A stretch of 64,000 nt of DNA from Ganoderma boninense (Eukaryota > Basidiomycota > Agaricomycetes > Polyporales > Polyporaceae). Shown here piece by piece: positions 10,776-27,124 of the stretch (position 1 is its first letter; the number at the start of each line of letters is the position of its first letter). A program made the translations under genes and the position numbers. The stretch spans positions 1,464,468 through 1,528,467 of the forward strand of contig CM035314.1 in NCBI GenBank assembly GCA_002900995.3, read 5' to 3'. The notes beneath the pieces were generated by a model. It did no database searches. It saw only the letters and a program-made list of their open reading frames with translations, and was not told where the DNA came from.

Positions 10776-12286
10776 ATGGACGCTTTCACTTTCGGCGGAA
10801 AGTACAGGCTCGAGGAGGAGATCGCTATTGGTGGTTGTGGTCTGTCCTTTTCTCCCTCATTCCTCCCCTTCTCTCCCTCACCACCATCCCCTCCTCTCGC
10901 TTTCCCTCCAGGTACCGTCTTTCAGGGTGTCCATACCGTCGCTGGCAAGGAAGTCGCCATCAAGCTCGAGCCTGCCATCGCAAAGTCCTCCCCCCTCAAG
11001 CAGGAGAGCAAGATCTACAAGACCCTCATGGGTGGCCCCGGCGTCCCCTGGATAAACTGGTCCGGAAAACAGGGCGACTACAATGTCATGGTCATCGACC
11101 TTCTCGGTCCCTCTCTCGAAGACCTTTTTCGCATGTGCAACAGGCACTTCTCCCTCAAGACCATTCTCATGCTCGCAGACCAACTCGTGAGTCTTTTTCC
11201 CTTCCACATCCCCTCCCCATCGTCATCCGCTATCCCCTCTTCCATATCCTCGCCTGCTTCTCCCAAATTCCCCGTCCGGAACTCCATCCCATCCACTCCG
11301 CCACCGATGACGCACCTCCGAGCTTGTTCAAGTGATCGGCGCTCTTACCCTCCCACACCTCTTCCATCCCTCCCAGTCCTCCCAGCCTTCTCTTCTGCCC
11401 TCCCTGCTCAATGCTTTGCTTTGTACCACTCTTTTCATCTCCCAACTGCGCCACTGCTTCCACATCTGTCGCCACTCCAGACAGATCCACGCACGCTCAT
11501 CTCCGGTCTCTACCTGCTCCGCATGCATTCCGCCCCTTCCTCTGCCTTACTGACTTCTCTTGGCCTCAGATCACCCGCATCGAGTACATCCACTCTCGCG
11601 ACTTTGTTCACCGCGATATCAAGCCAGCAAACTTCGTCGTGCCCAAACGAGTAGAGTCGGGATGCGAAGACTACGTCGTCAATGTCATCGACTTCGGTCT
11701 CGCCAAAAAGTTCCGCGATCCTCGAACCGGTGCCCACATCCCCTACCATCAGGACGATCATCATGGTGTGGGCACCTGTCTCTTTGCCGCAATTAACACC
11801 CACCTCGGCGTCGAGTGCTCCCGCCGAGACGACCTTGAGGCCCTCGCCTACATGCTCATCTACTTCCTCCGTGGCACCCTGCCCTGGCGCAAGGTCAAGG
11901 GCTCGTCCGTCTCCGAGACTTGGGACCTCATCCGCGACAAAAAGCTTGAGACCGAGGCCGTGCTCACTGTCGGCCTTCCTCCCGAGTTCGACATCTTCTA
12001 CAAGTACGTCCGTGGGCTCGAGTTCGACGACCTTCCCGACTACGATGGCCTCCGCACGCTCTTCCGTGGGCTCGCAGACCGTCAGAACATCGAGTACGAC
12101 GGCGTCTTTGATTGGTGCGTCGCGCGCCCGGGCGGTCGTGCGGACGAGGGCCCGGTCGAGCCCACCCGCAAGCGCCAGCGTGTGTGCCGGAGCTGCTCCG
12201 CCTGTGCGGCGGCAGCTGAGCGCGCTGCGAACCTCGCTGCAACGCAGGCAGCGCGGGCAGCCTCGCGGAGGAAGCCCAGTGCGTAG
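10776..12286 (+). CDS. Casein kinase 1 family Ser/Thr kinase (divergent paralog)
   Basis: Exons 10776-10839, 10912-11186 and 11570-12286 give 351 aa. The kinase core is complete: VAIK (Lys39), HRDIKPANF (catalytic Asp129), [11 protein letters not shown] (Asp154), and the CK1-specific [18 protein letters not shown] block that replaces the usual APE motif. The glycine-rich loop is unusual (IAIGGCGTVFQG instead of the common GSGSFGDIY), and [14 protein letters not shown] differs from canonical CK1, so this is a divergent member rather than the Hrr25/Yck orthologue. The tail is short, Arg/Ala/Cys-rich ([17 protein letters not shown]) and lacks a prenylation or palmitoylation Cys at the end. Intron 1 is 72 bp, stop-free and divisible by three; intron 2 is 383 bp, long for this window. 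Expected role is phosphorylation of acidic or primed substrates. Confidence 0.9.
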
Positions 12287-13597
12287 TGGTGGTGCCGGGC
12301 GGGGTGCGTGTGTGTTTGAGGACCCTCGGAAGCTGGATCGTAAGTTCAATTCTTTCGTTCCGCATGCCCCGAGCCCCCGATCGTTGCTAACGCGTTGAGG
12401 ACCAGCAGGCTTCCGTGTTTGAACTTTAAACGGCGCAAATGCCCCGGCGGCCAGGCGAGGGACGAGATGCATGGTGGTGGCGGCGCTCCGCTTGTGTATA
12501 TGCAACAACAACGCAACTGCAACTCGGACCGTGATGAGCGGCACGCCACCCACTTCTCTCTCTCGGTTTAATAATTGGAAGAAGACATGCAGATTCGGGG
12601 CGTGACCTGCCTGCTGGCCACCGGACTCTAATGTGGTTCAGCCTCGATCGCGCGGCGGTGGCGTGCTCCTACCGTAGCGATCCTGTCCTGGGTTGGTCGG
12701 TGTGGCGACCGTGTATATATTTTGCCACGAAGGTGCGTCCAGTGTCCATAGCTCTCCCCCAATCCTAACAGAAGGAAGCTGACGAAGTCGTGCGCTGATG
12801 AAACGTCGTGCGTCGTCGCAGCTTCAGCCCACCGTGCCCCAATCCTTGCCCTGCCGCCCGCGAACCCCACCCAATATCTGCGCTCTCCGCAACTCAGGAG
12901 AGATGTGCCCATTTCTGTTGTGCGACTAAGTTACGGGTATTGTATTTGTATATTTGTATTGTCGGGCCTACATACATATATTACGTGCCTCCTGCCCCCA
13001 TCCCACTGATTCGTCGAATACTTGACTTGACATGGTACGCCACTCCCAGCCAGTGCAGATTATTATGCCAGACGCATATGCCTCACACCCGTATGCCGGT
13101 CCGCCGGTTCCATCCCCCCATCCCCATCGTCCTGTCCAATATGTCAGCTCGCGAATATGGTATCCTATGCGTATGCGTCTATGGCCCTCCAGTCCTTCTT
13201 TCCTCTGTCGCTCGTTCGTTCTCTCTGGGGTTACGAACTGGAACTTTTTTGGATGTAGATTATTAAGGTATATAGTTCTAATAATTTGCTGTTTTCTTGG
13301 GATTTTCAAAATATAGGGTATGGACCAGACGTGGGACGGGCTGAGGGGTATATGAAAGCGACTGGCGAGTGTAGCCAAATAAATATGAAGGCGTTTCGTA
13401 GGGTTTGAGTGCGCGCGCCTGGCATACTCGAGCCACCAACTGAGACTGCTCCATCTGCCTTGACCTGGACGCGTTCAACTTCCTCCGCCTGTCTCCATCC
13501 CCTCATCCGAGAACAGTGAACTAGTCCTTGGTGCCCACTTGCGCACGGAACGCGTACCGACCACATCCAGCCCCTACTACTACCTCCCCTCAACACC
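12287..13597. other. Intergenic region, kinase 3' end to EAF3
   Basis: Holds the 3' UTR of the kinase and the leader of EAF3. Frames antisense to the kinase extend into it but are shadows. No RNA gene or repeat was recognised. Confidence 0.5.
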
Positions 13598-15117
13598 ATG
13601 TCTGCACAGACATTCACCGCCAACGAGCGGGTGCTCTGCTACCACGGGCCCCTCATCTACGAAGCCAAGGTCCTCAAGGCGGAGACGTGGGACGAGAGCA
13701 CAACCCAGACCGGCGTCGTGGGCCCGCACTACTACGTCCACTACAAGGGCTGGAAGCAGACGTGCGTCCCCCTTGTTCTCAATTCACTTGTCATGCGCCC
13801 CCGCTGACCTGCCCGCCCATCTTCTGTCTCTCTGTCTCTGCGCCCGCATCTAAATTTACTCTCGGACTCCGGGTCTCCCTCACCCCTGTTGTCGTACGGC
13901 GGCGCCGGGCGACGGACGACAGGTGGGACGAGTGGGTCGACGCGTCGCGCCTGCTCAAGTTCAACGAGACGAACATCCAGCTGCAGAAGGCGCTCCAGTC
14001 GCAGTCCCAGGCCGCCCAGGCCGCGCACGCCAGCTCCAGCAAGGCAAAGGCCCACGCCACCAAAGACGGCGCGGGCGCGGGCGGCAGGGCAGGCGCAGCG
14101 GGCAGCCGCAAGGACGGCACGCGGGGGACGAAGAGAGGCAGGGAAGAGGTGAGTGTGTGGCTTTTGCTGCTTCGATTTTCCCTCTTTCCGACGAGGCGGA
14201 GGATCGGGGCGAGGAGAAGGGGAAGGGGGTGAAGAGGTGATGCGCTTGTGGGGAGGACGGAGCGGGGACGGCGTTTGGGGGCTTGGATTTATTGAGACGG
14301 CAGCTGAGCGGGCTCGGGTTTGTTGCAGGACGAGGGGATGCGGAAGCCCGAGATGAAGCTCAGCGTTCCGGAGCCGCTGAAGGTGCTGCTAGTCGACGAC
14401 TGGGAGGCTGTCACGAAGAATAACCAGGTGCGCGTTTTGGCTTCGACTATCATCATGTGTTGGCTCACGTTGGGAATGGTCGTAGCTCGTCGGTCTGCCC
14501 AGGAAACCGAACGTGGTTGAGCTGTTGGACGAGTTTAAAGCATACGTTCTCTCGCAAGCGAGTTCCACACAGTGCGTCGCGGAGGTCTCGTCGTTTTGCA
14601 GCCAACATTCTGACGTGTTCCCCTTCCGTCAGATTAAAAGACCCCAAAGTGTTGCTGCTCCCGACTATCGTTGCTGGGCTGCATACATATTTCGACCGTG
14701 CGCTCGGTGCGAATCTTCTCTACAGATTTGAGCGGCCGCAGTACGCGGAAATCCGCAAAAAGTACGTGACGGGTCCAACGGTGAAGGTCGGCCAGGAGAA
14801 AGAGATGAGCGCAATATATGGCGCCGAACATTTCCTCCGAATGCTCGGTACGTGTCGTAGAAGATTACAGCGAAGGCCTGGTCTGACTGGACACCCAGTG
14901 AGCCTGCCACAGATGGTCGCGAGCTCGTCCATGGACGGAGAATCGGTTGCGTTGTTGAGAGATTATGTGAACGAGTTGCTACAGTGCGTGCCATCAAAAG
15001 TGGTGAGATTCGGATGCTGACGATGCTTGCAGGTGGATGGTGAAGGAGAAGAATCGGATATTTGTGCCGGAATACGAAAGCGCAAGTATTGCATACCAAA
15101 ACATCTCGCGGTCATGA
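13598..15117 (+). CDS. EAF3: EAF3/MRG15-type chromodomain protein
   Basis: Seven exons (13598-13761, 13923-14148, 14329-14427, 14486-14571, 14633-14847, 14899-14983, 15033-15117) join in phase to 319 aa. The N-terminal chromodomain starts with ERVLCYHGPLIYEAKVL and continues across intron 1 as HYYVHYKGWKQTWDEWVD, the usual MRG chromo-barrel ending. A Lys/Ala/Gly-rich linker follows (about residues 85-130), then the MRG domain (about 135-315): LSVPEPLKVLLVDDWE, LPTIVAGLHTYFDRALG, LLYRFERPQY, GAEHFLRML. Family members read H3K36 methylation in the NuA4 acetyltransferase and Rpd3S deacetylase complexes. Length is slightly shorter than yeast Eaf3. Start chosen at the first ATG before the chromodomain. 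Confidence 0.95.
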
Positions 15118-15368
15118 TGTCGACTCGGTGCAGTCTTGGATGTATGTGTATATTGCCTGCGTTTTGTCCTGTGCTCGTCATGTATCATATTTTGGGATCG
15201 ACTCTGAGAAATGTCCTCTGCGATCTGGTTCCTCCAGGCGCCACCATGGGCGGACCCAGTGACGTCACGACGAGGAGGCTCTTAAGTAGCCAGCGTCGCT
15301 CACGGCTGTCCGCTCCATCACGTTTGCACAACTGTACACCCGAACGCACTTGCTGCACGCTGAACAAC

Positions 15369-16160
15369 ATGGCTTCATTACTCGCTGGTGCCACCAAGAC
15401 TGCACACCACTTGGCGACGTCGCTGCTGAGTGCTGCAGAGGTCAAGGTCGGCTCGACAATCCCTATCAAGGTCCCTGTTAAGGAGGATGCGGCAGACAAG
15501 ACTTTGACATTTGAGAGCATCAAGGGAAAGAATGTCTTTGTACGTCGTCTCCGCCGCCGTAGCGTTGCTTAAGGTCACTCATAGACACCCCCTTCCATTC
15601 CGTAGGTCGGTGTCCCCGGAGCGTTCACAGGGACATGCAGCGAGCAGGTGCCTCAATACATCAAGGCATACGAGGAGTTCAAGCAGCGAGGCGTGGACAA
15701 TATCTACATTGTGATGGTCAACGATGTGTTCGTCGCCAAGTGAGTTGAACATTTGCTGTGTACCGAGGTGTGCGGACTCATGCGGTTGCTTTCCCAGAGC
15801 CTGGAAGGAGCAGCTTGGCCCCAACTCTCGTGCGTACCTTTTGGGAGAGAATGTCTACATTTGATTGGAACGACCTCAACTCATCGCCATCCAGCTGCCC
15901 ACTTCATTGCAGACGACCAAGGTGCATTCACAGGGGCCCTTGGTATGCTGTTTGATGCATCCAATTTGTTGGGCGCCCCGCGCTCAAAGGTATGCACTCC
16001 AACTTTCGAAATAGCATACTGTCGGCTAACAACTGTTTCATGGGCGTTGCAGCGGTACGTTTTAGTGACCGAAAACGATGTTATCACCCACCTGGCTGTG
16101 GAGCCTGACCCCGGTCATATCACTGTCACTCGTGCAGAGAATATCTTGCCCTGGCTCTGA
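15369..16160 (+). CDS. Peroxiredoxin, type 5 (AhpC/TSA-related thiol peroxidase)
   Basis: Five exons (15369-15539, 15606-15739, 15798-15829, 15895-15989, 16053-16160) give 179 aa. The fold markers are VGVPGAFTGTCSEQVP with the peroxidatic Cys near residue 68, a YI-K-AYEEFK helix, VMVNDVFVAKAWKEQ, the FIADDQGAFTGALGMLFD block typical of Prx5/PMP20 proteins, and a terminal ENILPWL. It would reduce hydrogen peroxide and alkyl hydroperoxides using thioredoxin or glutathione. The residue two before the catalytic Cys-proximal Thr is Gly (AFTGTC) where most family members have Pro (AFTPTC); the Thr and Cys remain. The N-terminal 20 residues (MASLLAGATKTAHHLATSLL) could be a weak mitochondrial presequence. 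No C-terminal PTS1 is present. Confidence 0.92.
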
Positions 16161-16693
16161 TCACTTTGTACGGGCCCATTGGTATCCGGCATGGACGTTT
16201 GGCCGGCTGTATTTGTATTTTACGTTCCAATACTCGCCGAAGACTCCGTCAATGTTCTCTTCTAATTGCGACGAGGCAGCACACAGTCGCTCAGAGCTTC
16301 GCCTGTGATATCCTGGACCGAAGACAAACGGACGCAACACATATGTGGTCGTGCCTGCAGACATGACAGGCTAAGCGTTACCAGCTGATAGCTCACTTAC
16401 AAGAGCAGGGAATATCGGATATTGGTCCCCTGAGTGCTCCTTGGTCTCGAGCTCACTTGATCCATTTATGAAATCTTTTTATTGCTACGGGATAGACCAT
16501 CTCCAGTAAACCTGTCGTGGCCATGAACCCATAAGTCTAAGTAGGTACGTAAAATTATACAATAACTAAGGTTGCGATGCGACGGCAAGTGCTCCAAAAT
16601 GCGCCGTATGGGGTGAGTGGTGAGTGAAAGGGGAGGTAGGTGTGTGTGCAAGCAAGCACAATCTATCTGGCATGCATAACTTACGCCCCAGTG
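16161..16693. other. Convergent intergenic region
   Basis: Space between the 3' ends of the peroxiredoxin (plus) and EF-G1 (minus). No coding or RNA signal beyond 3' UTRs. Confidence 0.5.
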
Positions 16694-19316
16694 CTACTTT
16701 TTGACCTGCCCGATCGACTTCTTGTAAGCCGTCTCGAGCTCCGCCTGCACCTGCGGCAGCACCGGCTGGTGGGTCTTGTACTCCATGCTGAACTCGCCCT
16801 TGCCCTGCGTGACGCCGCGCAGGTGGCTCGAGTACCCGAACATGTCGTTGAGCGCGACCTCGGCCGTCGCCGTGAACTCGTCCTCGCGCACCTCGCTGTC
16901 GACGATCGTGCCGCGGCGCTGGTTCAGCCCGCCGATAACTGCGCTCTGGAACTCCGACGGCGCAACGACCTCGACGGTCATAATCGGCTCGAGGATGATC
17001 GGGCGCGCGGCGTTGTAAACCTCGCGGAACGCACCGATCGTCGCCAGCCTGAACGCAAGCTCCGAGGAGTCGACCGAGTGTGCGAGACCGTCGTTGAGGA
17101 CCAGACGGGCGCCGCAGACCGGGTTACCGGAGAGCGAACCCTTCTCGAGTGCCTCGTAGAAGCCCTATACGGCGTGGATCGGTCAGAAAAAAGTTCCAGA
17201 GGCGTAAGAGTAAGCAGCGCACCTTCTCGCAAGCAGGAATGTAGTTGGACGGGATGTTGCCACCCATGACCTGGTTCACGAACTCGATATCCTTGCCAGT
17301 GTCCTCGTTCATCTCCATTGGCTCGACAAACCCGATGACACGCGCGTACTGCCCGGCACCGCCGGACTGCTTCTTGTGCGTGTAGAAGAAGTCGGCGCGC
17401 TGGGTGATGGTCTCGCGGAACGCGACGCGCGGCTTGCCCGTCGTGCACTCGACGTTGTACTCGCGCTTCATGCGCTCGACGTAGATCTCGAGGTGCAGTT
17501 CACCCATTCCCGAAATAATGGTCTGGAAGGGGCTCAGTGAGACGGCGTGGAAGAAAGTCGCAAAACGGGGCAGCTCACCTCCTTGCTCTCCTTGTCGATG
17601 TGGACACGGAACGTAGGGTCCTCCTTCTGGAAGCGGTTGAGGGCACGAGAGAAGTTCGGCGTCTCCTGACCGACGGGCTTCAGGGCAAGTGAAATGACCG
17701 GCTCGGGGACATACATCGAAGTCTTTAGGGGCCATCAGAGTATGCATTGGCAGCATCAGAGAAACACATACCATGGAGAAGCTCGAAGTGCCGTCGGTGA
17801 AAGTATCGCCAGAGGCACAGTCAATACCAAAGATAGCGCAGATTTCGCCAGGACCAATCTCTTGAATGTCCTCCATCTCGTTACTGTGCATGCGGACGAG
17901 GCGAGGAACCTTGACCTTCTTGCCGGTGCGAGCGTGGTAGATGAACTGGCCCTTGCGCATCGTGCCCTGGTACACACGCATGTACGTCAACTGTCCAAAG
18001 CGACCTTCTTCGAGTTTGAACGCGAGCGCGACGAGAGGGGCAACGGACGCCGGGGTGAGCTCGACCTGGGGAGCGGAAACCGGGAGTGAGGTGTCGTGTG
18101 CGGTGACTTTGGACTCGGAGGGAGTGGGCAAGTACGCGCAGACACCGTCGAGCATGGGCTGAACCGCAGTGTTCTTGATCGCAGAGCCGAGGAAGACCGG
18201 GGAGAACTTGAGACTAATAGTGGCGCGGCGGATGGCGTGGGCGAGCTGTTCGGTGGTGGGGTCCTCCTCCATGATGAGAAGGTCGCCCATCTCCTCGTCA
18301 ACCTCGGCGAGCTGCTCAATGAGCTCGCGGCGCTTCTCCTTGGCAAGGGGGAGGACCTCGGCAGGGATCTCGTCCGACTCAACGATCTTGTTACCCTTCT
18401 CGCCCTCGTTGTAGATGGCCTTCCAGCGAACAAGGTCGACAACGCCGCGAAGATCGTCCTCGACACCAATGGGAACCTGGACAGCAGCAGCAGCGATTTT
18501 CAACTTCTGACGGATCTGGTTGATGACGCGCCATGGGTTGGCACCTGGCCGGTCCATCTTGTTAATGAAGGAAATCCGAGGAACGCTGTACCGCCGCATT
18601 TGCCGATCAACCGTAGTAGTCTGACTCTGCACACCTGCCACTGCGCAGAGGACAAGGATCGCGCCGTCCAAAACACGAAGGGCGCGCTCGACTTCAATGG
18701 TGAAGTCAACGTGACCTACACACACGGGTTAACACAAAGCGACAAACGAAGGCCTATAGAAGCGTACCTGGGGTATCGATGATGTTGACGGCATACTTTT
18801 CCTTTTCTCCGGTAGCAGGCATGGTAGCCTCCCAGTCGCAGAAGGTAGCAGCACTCTGGATGGTGATGCCCTTCTCGCGCTCGAGCTCCATGCTGTCCAT
18901 CTTGGCACCGACGTTGTCGCGGCCACGGACCTACAAGTACAGGGGAAGAGGTAGATAAAATAGGTGAGGGAGAGTGAGATGGGGTGGAGGAGTAGTGGAC
19001 GGACCTCATGAATTTCACGAATACGGCCGGTGTAGTAGAGGATGCGTTCTGTCAGGGTAGTCTTGCCAGAGTCAATGTGTGCGGAGACACCGATATTGCG
19101 CTGGAAGCGGAGGCGCTTGATGTCATCGTCGGTGAGGTCGTAGGTGGGGTACTCCTTGACGAGAGGCTGCTCCGGAGAGTCTGTGGCCTTGAGGGCGGCG
19201 ACGGTGGCAGCGTTCCTGCGGGCGGGGAGAGACCAGAGGCGGAAAGGTCGGGCAGAGGAGAGGGAGGAGTGTGGGCGTGCGCGGAGACAGGCCTGGAAGA
19301 TGTTCGAGTGCAACAT
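16694..19316 (-). CDS. MEF1: Mitochondrial elongation factor G1
   Basis: Six exons (19005-19316, 18768-18930, 17772-18715, 17579-17722, 17223-17522, 16694-17164) splice to 777 aa. An Arg/Ser-rich presequence of about 40 residues precedes the GTPase domain: AHIDSGKTT (79-87), DTPGHVDFT (about 156), NKMDRPGA (about 208). Domain II has [17 protein letters not shown], domains III-V include [49 protein letters not shown] and the C-terminal [11 protein letters not shown] and [21 protein letters not shown]. Length matches Mef1, which translocates peptidyl-tRNA on mitochondrial ribosomes. It is divergent from PEX1 with 426 bp between the two ATGs. Confidence 0.97.
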
Positions 19317-19742
19317 CCTCGCAGCTCCACGTCGCGGACGGAGAACAAGAGCAAGCTGGTCCTTCGTCCCCCGCCAACTCTGCTCCGCTGTCCTTTCCTC
19401 GGAAATTTAGACGCCATCAGATCTCAGATCCACAGCTTCTGGCGCTCGTTCCGCCACTGCGCACTACTACAGTAGCACTCGAACTTCAGCCAATGCGACC
19501 TGACTGCGACTCAGCCATGTCCATGTCAAGACATCTCTACAGACATTGGGTTTTATCCAAGGTTTCGAGCAAGCGCATCCACTGCTCGATCAGGACACAC
19601 GCCTACCAAATGTGGAGAGCAGATCTAAGATTTCACGTGGAGTCGGGGCGCCACACAAGGCCGGTGACCCGGACATGCTCAACATCCCCCAACCGTCAAC
19701 GGACGATAGAACTGGCTTCCAGAGGCCGCACAGACACTCTTC
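19317..19742. promoter_or_regulatory. Shared divergent promoter region MEF1 / PEX1
   Basis: The two start codons face away from each other across 426 bp, so both promoters must lie here. I see no clear TATA box for either gene, consistent with housekeeping expression. Confidence 0.55.
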
Positions 19743-24397
<4,655 letters not shown>

Positions 24398-25042
24398 CCG
24401 CATTGGGTGCGGTTAAGTAAGTTACTTACCCCGCGCTGGGCGTGGCCTTCGTAGTAACGTACTTGGGAATAAAGTTTGTCCTTCTTGAAATTGGGCGAAC
24501 GTAATTCGGTGATGAGCAGGAAAGAGGGCGCGGGGATTGTTGAATGAGGGGTAAATGCCCCAGGAAGAGGACCGGAATGTGGGGGGATTGATGCTTGGGT
24601 TGTGCGGGAATGTGGCGGGAGAGCCATGTGAATTCCGCACTAGCTCCGAGCGAGTTACGGGCCCAGGAGGGAGCTCAGCCAAGGCTCAGCAGCGTCGGAC
24701 TGGTGGGCGATAGCGTGCCATGGATGACCAGCGGGAGACTGTTGCGGTGCGATGTGCGGAGTGCTTTGGGCAGCCCCGACCAGCCCCGACATCCCTCCGC
24801 AGTCGGACAGCCCGGGCCGAGCATCCCCCGGGGCGTGCACGTGACATTTTCGCACGGCTTTTGTCGGCAGAGACCGGGTAAGTGGGGAGCGTCGCGAGTA
24901 AATGCGGGGTAACTTATGTACCTTCTTTCACCAGACCCGGCTCGCCCCTCCTCGACGCCAACCTCCTCCTCAGCCCCCGCTACCTCCCCGGTCCTTGCTC
25001 TCTGCGCCGACGCCCGTGCCTCTGGCCTCGGCGACGACAGCC
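24398..25042. other. Intergenic region PEX1 to phosphatase
   Basis: Contains the PEX1 3' UTR and the phosphatase leader. Open frames are short or shadows; no repeat or RNA gene recognised. Confidence 0.45.
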
Positions 25043-27124
25043 ATGAAGACCATCCATAAACGCCTCTACACTGTGCTTCCTCGCTCTCCCCCCATTGCCC
25101 CTTCCGCCGCCTCCACTTCCCAAATCCCTCTTCCCCGTCCCCGCTCCAACTCGGCCTCGTCCCCTCGATCCCTCTACACCTCGTCCCATCTCTCCTTCTT
25201 CGATGGCGCTGCTCCGTCAACTCCTCCTCCCCCTTCAACTTCCCGCGGAACAAATCTCCTCCTCGGCACCCGCGTAGCCGCAGAGGTCCGCGCAGAGGTC
25301 GAGGGCCAGACCAGCCACCCCTCCTCCCACCAGCAGTCAGCATACATCACCTCCTCCATCGCTTCCGCTATGGGCCAGTCCGACTCCTCCTCCCATCTCC
25401 CCATCGCCCCCTACAACCCTTTCCTCCCCTACCAGTGTCTATCTCCGCTCTTCGTCTACTCCGCCAAATCCCCAGAGGCCTCCGCCCCGGAAAGCCGCAA
25501 AAAACGCCACCGGACTCGATATCAGCTCGACGTCGGCGCATACGGCATCCCAAAGCGGTCTCGCGCCCCCTGCGTTGCTGGTCGTGACGGCCTCGGTCGA
25601 TTCGACGGCCGGGCAGAGACCCATTCGGAGGAACTCAGTCGTGCCGTCCAGGTCGGCGAGGATGCCTACTTCGTGCGGGAGAATGCGATGGGCGTCGCGG
25701 ATGGTGTTGGCGGGTGGTCTAAGCATCGGCGACATGGTGAGCACAATTTTACATCCCGGTACATCCGGACGGAGAGCGCCTGACAATTGGGTTCCGTTCC
25801 CACTGTTGCTGCTGCTATTGCAGCCAATGCAGACCCTACGCCCAGTGCATTATTCGCCCGGCGGCTGATGCACTACTGCTCGGAGGAGGTCGATGCTGCG
25901 AACGAGGAGCAAAGGTGCGCACCTCGGATCATCTGTCTCCAGGGACAACGGCGGCTCATCCGTCTTCAGTTTCGCTGACTCCGACTCGCATTCGGAGGCG
26001 GACGTTGACCTCTGTGCTGAACTCGAGGACTCGTTAGAGGAGCTCGAGGATGGCTTGGACGTGCTCATGATCCTCGAAAAGGCTTATGAGAAGGCACTCA
26101 AGTCACACGTCCGTCGGGTAGATCAGTGCGCTTCGTCCGGCAGTTCTCGATCGCCTTCGCCAGCCGACAGCAAACCAGAACCCGTCGCAGCATCCGCGTC
26201 TCCCTCACGACATCCAGCCGAGTCACAGCCGACACCTGGAGTCATACCCCTGTTCGAAGGTTCTTCCACGGCGCTAGTTGCGATCCTGGAGCATCCATCC
26301 TCCTCTCGGTTAACCAAAGCCGACACTGCTCTGTTCGGCCCTCAACCTGTCCCGAGCAAGGCGTCTCGACCCGCAGTCAGCACCGATGGTGCTGTGATCC
26401 GCATAGCCCATCTGGGTGACTGCATGGGCATGATCATCCGCGGTGAGGAGATCGTATGGCGAACCGAGGAGATGTGGTGGACCGTAAGTGTCGTTTTTCT
26501 CCTTCAGTTCGGTCCTGCGTAATCTCACGCTGCGCGTTGCAGTTCAACACTCCAGTGCAACTTGGACCGAGATCAACGACGAAGCCTCAGGATGCGCGAA
26601 TATTTACGGTCCCTGTCCAACAGGATGACATCCTCATCCTCGCGTCGGACGGCCTGTCCGACAACCTATGGGACAAGGATATTCTCGATGAAGTTGTCCG
26701 CTTCCGCCGATCCTTTATGGGCCCACCACCCGCAAAACCGACATTGGGCGAATCGGAGGCCGATGCTGCCACGGCGCCTGCTGCTGCTCCCAGCACCACC
26801 TTCCGCCGAAGTACGCTGGCGGGAATGCTTAGTGAGGCACTATGCTCTCGTGCAAAGCGCGTCTCCGAGACGCGCGGGTCGAGCAAGGCCGCTGAGAAGA
26901 AAAGCGTGCTGACCTCCGCCGAGGGTGGTCCAGCGCAGGCGGAGGCTGACGTGCCGTTTGCGAAGCGCGCGAAGGAGCAGGGGAAGCTGTTCCACGGCGG
27001 CAAGCCCGACGGTGAGTTTATCATACCAGCTATGACGTCGCTGTCTGGATGGACCACTGACGCCTTATCTTTCTGTGTCTCAGACATCTCGGTGCTCGTC
27101 GCGGTCATTTCGCCCGTAGAGTAG
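25043..27124 (+). CDS. PP2C-type phosphatase, PTC7-like
   Basis: Exons 25043-25736, 25824-25914, 25970-26483, 26543-27011 and 27084-27124 give 602 aa. PP2C motifs appear in order: VGEDAYFVRENAMGVADGVG (metal-binding Asp residues), ALVAILEH, IAHLGDCMGMIIRG, LILASDGLSDNLWDKDI and the terminal GKPDDISVLVAVI. This set, with DGVGGW and the C-terminal DDISV, is typical of the PTC7/TOPP family, in yeast a mitochondrial or nuclear-envelope phosphatase acting on coenzyme Q enzyme Coq7. The first 150 residues are Ser/Pro-rich and basic, compatible with targeting. Long Ser/Pro/Glu-rich insertions (about 260-345 and 475-560) interrupt the catalytic domain, making it roughly twice the size of yeast Ptc7. 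The start is the first ATG in frame and is less certain than the rest. Confidence 0.9.

Noticed and set aside
11510..12553. Long open frame (347 codons) antisense to the casein kinase
   Set aside because: It is a shadow of the GC-biased kinase exon on the opposite strand; no domain, and the plus strand has an unequivocal kinase.
18096..18782. Long plus-strand frames opposite EF-G1
   Set aside because: Antisense shadows of a strongly conserved gene; composition mirrors its codon bias.
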